Positions 33,729 to 40,330 of a stretch of 40,330 nucleotides of DNA are shown piece after piece. How positions within the stretch are numbered: position 1 is the first letter of the stretch; each line of letters starts with the position of its first letter. Made by a program: the position numbers and the translations under genes. A model generated the notes under the pieces. It was not told where the DNA came from. It made no database searches and saw nothing but the letters and a program-made list of their open reading frames with translations. Source of the stretch: TTA-H9 sp002071415 (GTDB lineage Bacteria; Bacteroidota; Bacteroidia; Bacteroidales; TTA-H9); contig DAONSX010000020.1 of the NCBI GenBank assembly GCA_035411425.1, positions 1 to 40,330 on the forward strand, in the 5' to 3' direction.

Positions 33729-35721
33729 GTTGAAAAAATCGAAATTTTATTTCATTTTATTTTTTAGTTGGGGTTTCATGATATCTTCACAAGCACAAAT
33801 CAACATTCCCCATTTCATCTTTTCGGGGATGCATCATCTTTCGGAAGGGAGATTTGTAGATGCCATCAAAAGTTTGAATGTAGTCATCAATGCGGCTCCT
33901 GACATGTTCGAACCATATTTTTATAGGGGTATTGCAAAATATAATCTTGGCGATTATCAGGGAGCGGAACAGGATTTTACTCGCAGCATAGAAATCAACC
34001 CTATGTTCAGCGAAGCTTATCATTACAGGGCTATTACGCGCAACAGGCTTCGCAATTATCAGGCTGCTATGGATGACTTCAAGGAAGCTCTCCGAATAGC
34101 GCCTCTTAGCGCAGAAATTTATGTAAACCGAAGCATCACCAGAATGGGTTTGAAAGACTATAAAAATGCTTTGATAGATGTCGATTCGGCCATCAAAATC
34201 AAAAACGACATCCCTCTGGCTTATCTTGCCCGCGGTCTTATCAAACATCAACTCAACGACACTCTGGGAGCAATCGCCGACATCAACAAGGCTATTCAAC
34301 TCAATTACTTCTTTACCGAAGCTTATATACGAAGAGGAAGCATTAAATACGATATTGGAGATTATAAGGGAGCTATAGATGACTTCACTCAGGCTATCAA
34401 AATGGAACCCGACAATCCTGCAGTTTATTTTCAAAGAGCCATTGCATGGATTAAACTCGAAAATAAAAATGCCGCCTTTGACGATCTGAATAAAGTTCTC
34501 GAGCTCGATCCATATAATGCACTTACTTATTACAATCGAGCCATCATCAAAGGAGAATTGGGCGATTTAAAAGGAGCATTGGAGGATTACAACCACGTAC
34601 TTGCACTAAATCCCGACAATATTCTGGCAGCTTACAACCGCGCCATTACTCGGCATCAACTCGAAGATTATCATGGAGCCATCGAAGATTATACTAAAGC
34701 TATCAACCTTTTCCCCGATTTCTCGAAAGCCTATTTTATGCGTGCCGAGGCCAAGCGAATGCTCAAAGATGAAAAAGGAGCCTTCGAAGATCGCAATAAA
34801 GCCATACAAATTGAAGAAACCATCGCTAAAACCAATGACTCCATACTTCGACTCTACACCGATTCTACCTATTTAGCCAGCATCATCGAATTCGAAGCCG
34901 ATTTTAGAAAAACTTCCGCCGTCGATGGAAGAATTCAATATCAACCTGTTTATGTCGATCTCGAACAGAATTTCATCGTAACTTATCTTTACAACGACTC
35001 CCTATATGTAGAACAAAAACGAGGCGAATACTGGCTCAAAAAAATCGACGACATCGGTAAAAAAGTGGATTATAAACTCAGCTTTGGCCTTACCAACAAA
35101 GAAACCAAGCTTACACCCGAACAAATTGCACTTTATCTGAAAAATATCGACCTGAGCACAAAACTCAACCCATCCGATCCGCTTGCTTACTTTTTTATGG
35201 GTATATTAAATGGCATGATTAAAAATTACCAAAGTGCTCTCGATGCCTATAATAAGGCCCTGGAACTCGATCCCGGTTTTTCACTGGCCTATTTTAATCG
35301 TGCCAATACTCGTTTAGAGATGCTCGAAGAACTGAAGGAACAAGAACCTCTACCTGTGGCAATTTCCTTCGGAAACAACATGCAGCAGCCTCGTATTACA
35401 GAAAAAACCCCACTACCAGAATATCAGGAAGTTATCAACGATTATAACAAAGTGATCGAATTGAACCCCGACTTTAGCTTTGCATGGTTCAACCGAGCTA
35501 ACATAAAAGCAAGAATTGCAGATTATGAAAGCGCACTCCAGGATTATTCCATAGCCATCCAACTGGAACCCAATCTGGCTCAGGCTTACTATAATAGAGC
35601 TCTCATCCTCATCTATCAACATAACAACCAACCTGCCTGCCAAGACCTTAGTCGTGCCGGAGAACTTGGAATTGCCAATGCCTATAATCTAATCAAACGT
35701 TATTGCTCACTCAAAAATTAA
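33712..35721 (+). CDS. exported tetratricopeptide-repeat protein
   Basis: A 669-residue periplasmic or surface protein: signal peptide FYFILFFSWGFMISSQAQ after a basic start (MKKRPKLKKSK), then about nine TPR units in residues 35-360 with the canonical pattern (AYHYRAITRNRLRNYQAAMDD, AYIRRGSIKYDIGDYKGAIDD, VYFQRAIAWIKLENKNAAFDD). A non-TPR insert at about 375-460 (DSTYLASIIEFEADFRK to DYKLSFGLTN) is followed by three more TPR-like units (AYFFMGILNGMIKNYQSAL, AWFNRANIKARIADYESAL). TPR arrays bind partner proteins; no enzyme domain is present. The ATG at 33712 overlaps moaC by 17 bases. Confidence 0.88.
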   Translation: MKKRPKLKKSKFYFILFFSWGFMISSQAQINIPHFIFSGMHHLSEGRFVDAIKSLNVVINAAPDMFEPYFYRGIAKYNLGDYQGAEQDFTRSIEINPMFSEAYHYRAITRNRLRNYQAAMDDFKEALRIAPLSAEIYVNRSITRMGLKDYKNALIDVDSAIKIKNDIPLAYLARGLIKHQLNDTLGAIADINKAIQLNYFFTEAYIRRGSIKYDIGDYKGAIDDFTQAIKMEPDNPAVYFQRAIAWIKLENKNAAFDDLNKVLELDPYNALTYYNRAIIKGELGDLKGALEDYNHVLALNPDNILAAYNRAITRHQLEDYHGAIEDYTKAINLFPDFSKAYFMRAEAKRMLKDEKGAFEDRNKAIQIEETIAKTNDSILRLYTDSTYLASIIEFEADFRKTSAVDGRIQYQPVYVDLEQNFIVTYLYNDSLYVEQKRGEYWLKKIDDIGKKVDYKLSFGLTNKETKLTPEQIALYLKNIDLSTKLNPSDPLAYFFMGILNGMIKNYQSALDAYNKALELDPGFSLAYFNRANTRLEMLEELKEQEPLPVAISFGNNMQQPRITEKTPLPEYQEVINDYNKVIELNPDFSFAWFNRANIKARIADYESALQDYSIAIQLEPNLAQAYYNRALILIYQHNNQPACQDLSRAGELGIANAYNLIKRYCSLKN

Positions 35722-36015
35722 AACTTTCAGAAAAAATAAAAAACAAATCGATTCTTTATTTTTCAATTCATTACTAAAACTAAATCCATTCTTTGTTATT
35801 CATCACTACAAAATAACTTATCATTTAACATTATTTATAAAATGAAAGTTTACAAATTTTTATTAATGTTAAAAGAAGACGATTTGTATGAAAAAAATTA
35901 GTATTGATGACTGTTTTGCTGGGGATTAACTTAAAGAGAACCGAATACCTGAAAATATCATGATTTATATATACAAATAAATTGGATACAAATCATTTTT
36001 TTATTTTTTTGAATT

Positions 36016-37284
36016 ATGACGGATCAGCCGGCCAATAATATAATTGTAATCATAGGTGGAGGAGCTGCAGGCATGATGGCAGCTATAATTGCAGCGCGCA
36101 AGGGAGCACAGGTAATTCTTTTAGAAAAAATGAATAAACCTGGTCGAAAATTGAGTATTACCGGAAAAGGTCGATGTAATATCACTAATACCGATTCATT
36201 GAGAGAATTTCTTACACATATCGACCCCGATCCAAATTTTTTATTCAATATTTTTTCACGATTTTTCTCGAAGGATATTATCGATTTTTTCCAGCAACTC
36301 GGAATCAATACAATAGAAGAACGTGGTGGAAGAATATTTCCCGAAAATGTATCGGCCATGGAGATTGTAAACACCTTGGTAAAGGAAATGCAGCGTTTAG
36401 GTGTGAAAATTATCCTTGGAGCACCTGTCAAACAGATTATATGTACCAATAGAAATATAAAGGGAGTAAGACTCGAAAATGGAACCTTTATCCAATCGCA
36501 TAAAATTATTCTTGCAACCGGAGGAAGCTCCTATCCCGCTACAGGTTCGACTGGAGATGGTTACAAATTGGCCGCCGAATTAGGTCATCATATACGCACA
36601 CCAGTTCCTGCGCTCGTCCCAATAGATGTAGCTGGCAGGGTTGCTCCTACTCTTCGAGGACTTACTCTGAAAAATATAAAAGCAACTGTTTATAATAATG
36701 GCAAAATAATAGCCGATGAATTTGGTGAAATGCTTTTTACACATTTTGGACTTTCTGGGCCTATTATATTGAGCCTCAGTAGAAAATTAAACCGTATAGA
36801 TTTTAAAAACAACAAAGTAGATATTAGCCTCGATCTAAAACCTGCCCTCGACGAAAAAACTCTCGATCACCGCCTGCTACGCGATTTTACCCAACATGGC
36901 AAAATGCAAGCCAAAACAATATTAAAAGGATTATTACCTTCGAGCTTGATTCCCGTATGCCTCGATTTGCTACAGATAGAAGCTAAAAAACCCGCTCATC
37001 AAATTACGGCAGAAGAACGTAAAAAATTAAGATTATGGCTTAAGGATTTTCGATTCCAAATCACAGGAATTAGAGGTTTCAAGGAAGCAATCATCACTTC
37101 TGGAGGTGTTTCAACACTCGAAATAAATCCCAAAACATTGGAGTCGAAACTTGTCTCGGGGCTTTTCTTCGCAGGCGAAATAATTGACCTTGATGCAGAT
37201 ACCGGTGGATACAATCTTCAAATTGCCTTCTCCACCGGTTGGATTGCAGGAGAATCGGCCGCAATTCAAAACGTTGACGAATAA
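36016..37284 (+). CDS. HI0933/YhiN-type NAD(P)/FAD-dependent oxidoreductase
   Basis: A 422-residue flavoprotein. FAD binding: IIVIIGGGAAGMMAAIIAARKGAQVILLEK at the N-terminus, then the family signature GRKLSITGKGRCNITN, GGRIFPENVSAMEIVNTL, ILATGGSSYPATGSTGDGY and the C-terminal TSGGVSTLEI ... LFFAGEIIDLDADTGGYNLQIAFSTGW. All blocks are intact. The family is conserved, and the physiological substrate is unknown to me. The 294-base gap upstream has no recognisable promoter or gene. Confidence 0.92.
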   Translation: MTDQPANNIIVIIGGGAAGMMAAIIAARKGAQVILLEKMNKPGRKLSITGKGRCNITNTDSLREFLTHIDPDPNFLFNIFSRFFSKDIIDFFQQLGINTIEERGGRIFPENVSAMEIVNTLVKEMQRLGVKIILGAPVKQIICTNRNIKGVRLENGTFIQSHKIILATGGSSYPATGSTGDGYKLAAELGHHIRTPVPALVPIDVAGRVAPTLRGLTLKNIKATVYNNGKIIADEFGEMLFTHFGLSGPIILSLSRKLNRIDFKNNKVDISLDLKPALDEKTLDHRLLRDFTQHGKMQAKTILKGLLPSSLIPVCLDLLQIEAKKPAHQITAEERKKLRLWLKDFRFQITGIRGFKEAIITSGGVSTLEINPKTLESKLVSGLFFAGEIIDLDADTGGYNLQIAFSTGWIAGESAAIQNVDE

Positions 37285-37675
37285 TATAGGAATCAGTATC
37301 GGCATAGTTAGGTGAGCCGGAAATTATAACTAAGCGAGTAAAGGCTCAAGTTTACTTTAATTTGCCCAATGGAAGCAATCTATAAGAACAAATGATGGTG
37401 GTCTCAGGAAAAATCTGTTATTTAAGTTAACGATCATAGGGAGGTGAAAGTTCGGATTTCTCTGATGTCGAACTCAAGTCTTTCTCGTATAAATAGGATT
37501 TAGCAAGCATTGACTTTAATGAATATATATTTGGTATCGAGGCAATAACGTAGGTGAAATCTGGGCTATGCAAGTGTGAGGAAAGTGTTCAGGTCATGCT
37601 TTCCTGACTTTGTCGGTTTCACTTCAACCCATAAAACACCGATTGATTCCTTATTTTTTATCTTAGCTCATAAGA
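37285..37675. other. non-coding gap with several hairpins
   Basis: This 391-base stretch between convergent genes has no ORF but is less AT-rich than the other gaps. It holds three inverted repeats: TAGTTA/TAACTA (37305-37310, 37327-37332), AGTTCG/CGAACT (37449-37454, 37469-37474, 14-base loop) and AGGAAAG/CTTTCCT (37579-37585, 37599-37605, 13-base loop, with flanks that pair further with mismatches). It could hold a structured RNA. No known RNA family is matched. Confidence 0.3.
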
Positions 37676-38182
37676 TTATATTCTCGAGGGAGATCGTTCT
37701 TTTTCGATAATTTCCATGTTCACAACCTTCCCTTTATCCAAGGAAAATCTGAGCAGAGTCATTACTTTATGGATCCCCTCGAGTCCTGCAGCACCAGGAT
37801 TAAGGAATAGTAAATTGTTCGAATTATCCTGCATTACTTTCAAGATGTGAGAGTGACCACCAATCAGCAAACCAGGTTTCTCCGAAATAATAAGTTTACG
37901 GCATGCAGGAGAATACTTTCCTGGACTTCCAGCTTTGTGTATCATTAATACTTTTACATCCTCAATCATAAATGAAAGATATTCGGGGCATTGACAACGA
38001 AGAGTCCAACTATCAATATTTCCATGAACTGCCCTTAAAGGCTTCATTTTTCGAAGCTGTTCATAAACCTCTACGTGACCAATATCGCCGGCATGCCAAA
38101 TTTCATCTACATGATCGAGAGCTTTGATTACAAATGGCAATAAAACACCATGCGTATCGGAAAGTAAACCTATTTGTATCAT
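37676..38182 (-). CDS. YfcE/MJ0936-type metallophosphoesterase
   Basis: A 168-residue calcineurin-like phosphodiesterase with two-metal motifs: IGLLSDTHG (D-x-H), IWHAGDIG (GD), VHGNID (GN), LMIHKAG and GGHSHILKV (GHSH). The set is complete and the length suits the single-domain YfcE group, cytoplasmic enzymes that hydrolyse phosphodiesters in vitro; the natural substrate is not known. Its ATG overlaps the stop of the universal stress protein gene by four bases, so the two are coupled. Confidence 0.92.
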   Translation of the reverse strand: MIQIGLLSDTHGVLLPFVIKALDHVDEIWHAGDIGHVEVYEQLRKMKPLRAVHGNIDSWTLRCQCPEYLSFMIEDVKVLMIHKAGSPGKYSPACRKLIISEKPGLLIGGHSHILKVMQDNSNNLLFLNPGAAGLEGIHKVMTLLRFSLDKGKVVNMEIIEKERSPSRI

Positions 38183-39027
38183 TCTTCAATTTCGGGGAAT
38201 GACAAAAGCGGAAGATTTGCCTTATATAGATCTTTACGCGAGAGGGCTGGTTTAAACCAGCGTGAAAAGAGGCTTTCTCTGAAAAAATGAAATGCAATGA
38301 TGTCGGGTTGTATGTTTCGAATAGAAAGATGAAGACCTTCCTGAGGATGATCGCAATCGACGATCTGGAACGAAGCCCGATTACTCACTAAATTTTGCCA
38401 CTCAGCTATGGTAGAGTCATTAGGACGATTCTTGGGATTATAACACAATACAAGATAATGGATTTCGGCATGAAATGGTTTGAAGAATTCCTGAATTCGG
38501 TTGAGTTCAGCTTTATGAAAATGTGCCGGGTCGACAGCATAGATTGCTTTGTTCAATCCTTTGTAACCACAATTAACTGGAATGGCCAAAACGGGTTTTT
38601 GAGAATGTTTCATAAGATATTCGGCCGTACCTCCCGAAAAATGGTCTTTACGTCCCAAACCAACTGCTCCTAAAACAATGAGGTCGGCCTGAAAATCTTC
38701 GGCAGCAGCTTGAATAGCTATATCGGGTGCACCCGACTCTATCTTCGCATTCAATACAGTATCCTCTCCCCATTGATTTTTTAGCCGAAAAAACAATTGT
38801 GCCATTTTTTCTTCCGCTTCCTTTCGAATTTCCTTTATAAATTCTACATCTAACATGGTGGGAGTAATAATAGAATCGGGAGAATACCCCTCAGGCATGA
38901 TAAATTGATCGAAAACCGCATGAAACAACAAAATTTCGGCTCCCGTAGCCTTTGCCATCGAGAAGGCATATGAGGCTGTAACAAAAGTATGGTCGGAAAA
39001 ATCAACAGGAACAAGAATACGTTTCAT
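38179..39027 (-). CDS. tandem universal stress protein
   Basis: A 282-residue protein with two UspA-like domains. The first (residues 1-150) begins MKRILVPVDFSDHT and has the ATP-binding loop GAVGLGRKDHFSGGTAEYLM followed by PVLAIP, so nucleotide binding is likely. The second (about 155-282) keeps the fold (KAIYAVDPAHFHKAELNRI, DIIAFHFF) but lacks a clear Gly-rich loop. It is the first gene of a pair with the phosphoesterase. The -7 box lies only four bases before the ATG, suggesting a leaderless message. Confidence 0.9.
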   Translation of the reverse strand: MKRILVPVDFSDHTFVTASYAFSMAKATGAEILLFHAVFDQFIMPEGYSPDSIITPTMLDVEFIKEIRKEAEEKMAQLFFRLKNQWGEDTVLNAKIESGAPDIAIQAAAEDFQADLIVLGAVGLGRKDHFSGGTAEYLMKHSQKPVLAIPVNCGYKGLNKAIYAVDPAHFHKAELNRIQEFFKPFHAEIHYLVLCYNPKNRPNDSTIAEWQNLVSNRASFQIVDCDHPQEGLHLSIRNIQPDIIAFHFFRESLFSRWFKPALSRKDLYKANLPLLSFPEIEE

Positions 39028-39031
39028 ATCT

Positions 39032-39039
39032 CAAAGGTA
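39032..39039 (-). promoter_or_regulatory. -7 box TACCTTTG abutting the stress-protein start codon
   Basis: A perfect minus-strand TAnnTTTG box separated from the ATG (39027) by four bases. At the usual distance transcription would begin at or next to the A of the ATG. Confidence 0.45.
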
Positions 39040-39462
39040 TTTTCGAATGATTGAAAAACTTCTACAAATATAAACCAAAAAGGAATCCATTGCGTGAACT
39101 TGGTAAAAAATTATATGGCAATATCCAAGAAACCCTTAATTTTTTCGAAAATAAAACTTTATCAACAAAAAAATATTGATAAATTCTGAAACTATTTAAT
39201 TTGTCGGATTTTCGATACTCAAAAAAATAAATGCAATACAATAATTCTAATCATTACAAATAAGGCACAATAAAAAATCGCAATCCAAAAGTCGTATGAT
39301 TTTTATTTTTTATATATGATAAAAAAGCCTTTTCAATGCATGGTTTTTCATACGAAAATGAATATAAGACAACAGCATCATTGGTAATTCGATAAAATCG
39401 TTAATATATTCATCCTTGCTTGATGGAATGCAGAGAGAATTAATGAATTTCAATATATCAAT
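39040..39462. other. AT-rich gap with two inverted repeats
   Basis: The non-coding region upstream of the stress-protein gene. TTTATCAA (39158-39165) pairs with TTGATAAA (39176-39183) across 10 bases, and TCGTATGA (39292-39299) pairs with TCATACGA (39348-39355) across 48 bases. The first could be an operator or terminator, the second a regulator site. No gene is seen. Confidence 0.4.
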
Positions 39463-40257
39463 CTATTTTTTCTCGTTAAATTCGAGATTAAGGGCCGAAC
39501 GCCACCACGGATAATAAAGTTTTTGTAATTGATCGACCGGAGGGAAAGGATAATATACGAAATGATCCTGATCACCAAGAAAAAATCCATTTTTAACGGT
39601 ACGATAGAGCAAATCTCCATAATAAAAACGTTCGACGGTTTTGTTGGGTTTTTCGTAGCCTGAATATAAACCGATGAGGCAGTCGCGTAAATGATTGATA
39701 TTTTGATAAGGGAGATTGTTCGACATGCCAGTGATAGGATTTTCGGCCAATCCATTGAGAATAAGCTCAGCAAATACCACTTTTGGGAAAGAGACTGGAT
39801 TCCTCTGATCAGTTACATAATTCATGAATTGCCTGGGATTTAGCTTGCTGGCTACACGAGGAGGTACCGGAGACAATTCCTGATAAAGATGAAGCGTGAA
39901 AGGTTCTTCTTCAGGGTAATCTCCAGGCTGAAGTTCTAAAACCTTCCCGTCATAGGTAGTAAGATAGAGGTTGCTGAAAACCTCGATAGGTAAATTTTCG
40001 AGTACTCTATAAGTCGAGAGATAGACCGAACGTTTGGGCTGTCCATCGACATGAGGGACACAACGTCGTTCTATACTGGCCAAATCAAAATAATCGGATT
40101 GAAAATTAGGATCAATCTCGAAAAACAATGCCTGCCCACGTGTTCTCTTATTGGCGCCAACAGCAAGATAATGCCCAAATTCCTCGGGCGGAAGCATCGA
40201 AGAAATCAATGACTCGGGAGTCATCGAAAAATATAGGTGTCTTTTATAGTCCATCAT
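39463..40257 (-). CDS. unrecognised conserved-looking 264-residue protein
   Basis: Begins MMDYKRHLYFSMTPESLISSMLPPEEFGHYLAVGANKRTRGQ and has a soluble, mixed alpha/beta look with many Tyr and Pro (LSTYRVLENLPIEVFSNLYLTTYDG, YPFPPVDQLQKLYYPWW). No signal peptide, membrane segment or cofactor motif. Codon use and a well-placed -7 box (40278) support a real gene. I do not recognise a family. The second ATG at 40254 is equally possible. No near partner gene: the next gene downstream is 435 bases away. Confidence 0.65.
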   Translation of the reverse strand: MMDYKRHLYFSMTPESLISSMLPPEEFGHYLAVGANKRTRGQALFFEIDPNFQSDYFDLASIERRCVPHVDGQPKRSVYLSTYRVLENLPIEVFSNLYLTTYDGKVLELQPGDYPEEEPFTLHLYQELSPVPPRVASKLNPRQFMNYVTDQRNPVSFPKVVFAELILNGLAENPITGMSNNLPYQNINHLRDCLIGLYSGYEKPNKTVERFYYGDLLYRTVKNGFFLGDQDHFVYYPFPPVDQLQKLYYPWWRSALNLEFNEKK

Positions 40258-40277
40258 AATTTTCTATTTACGTTCGA

Positions 40278-40285
40278 CAAATTTA
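40278..40285 (-). promoter_or_regulatory. -7 box TAAATTTG for the 264-residue gene
   Basis: A perfect minus-strand TAnnTTTG box 20 bases before the ATG at 40257, giving a leader of about 15 bases. The -33 region runs towards the window's edge and shows no clear TTG. Confidence 0.45.
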
Positions 40286-40330
40286 CATGAAAACTTTCGA
40301 TTGACACACAGACGAATAAAAATCCAGTCC

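Noticed and set aside
37578..37586. GAGGAAAGT, which resembles the start of the conserved core of RNase P RNA
   Set aside because: The flanking conserved bases of the RNase P core and its 3' region are missing, and the bases pair in a simple hairpin instead.

Overview
The window comes from a Bacteroidetes chromosome, probably a Bacteroidales-like member of class Bacteroidia. Four signs point this way: T9SS C-terminal sorting domains of both the type A and the CHU_C/type B kind; an S46 dipeptidyl-peptidase; a guaB-PPIase-PPIase-surA-moxR gene order that I recall as common in the phylum; and about a dozen perfect TAnnTTTG boxes, the phylum's -7 promoter element, at sensible distances before genes. 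I see no rRNA, tRNA, CRISPR array, insertion sequence or prophage. Most of the window is chromosomal housekeeping and envelope biology.

Layout. 1-1033: end of a T9SS cargo gene whose start cannot be resolved. 1258-4182 (+): Tat-type Gfo/Idh/MocA oxidoreductase, a promoter-led 31-codon ORF, a membrane zinc-ribbon protein and a secreted EEP hydrolase. 4185-13840 (-): a long array read as guaB, PPIase, chaperone-like lipoprotein, SurA-type PPIase, MoxR ATPase, S46 peptidase (DPP11 type) and a small lipoprotein, i.e. periplasmic folding and peptide use. 13954-15960 (-): large type B T9SS protein. 16219-17888 (+): rpe and a second secreted EEP protein. 17930-22511 (-): dihydroorotate-dehydrogenase-like protein, radC and a GH92 alpha-mannosidase. 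22668-25007 (+): parE and a small coiled-coil protein. 25120-30494 (-): nucleotide-sugar cluster rfbB, galE, an extreme G-poor repeat tract, then wbpB/wlbA, wbpD/wlbB and wbpE/wlbC. 30793-37284 (+): beta-barrel-like protein, waaA, moaC, a TPR protein and an HI0933-type flavoprotein. 37676-40257 (-): YfcE-like phosphoesterase, universal stress protein and an unrecognised 264-residue protein.

How it fits together. Two genes are T9SS cargo. The Wbp enzymes make a UDP-diacetamido-glucuronic acid type sugar, and in Porphyromonas gingivalis the Wbp/Vim pathway supplies the sugar linking T9SS cargo to A-LPS. With waaA nearby, the right half reads as a cell-surface polysaccharide/LPS neighbourhood and the guaB-DPP11 array as the periplasmic folding side of the same envelope. 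Each enzyme family is known. The least explained items are the tract at about 27300-27786 (on the plus strand about 18 G against about 130 C in 420 bases, built from short word families), the hairpin-rich gap at 37285-37675, and a possibly leaderless stress-protein promoter.
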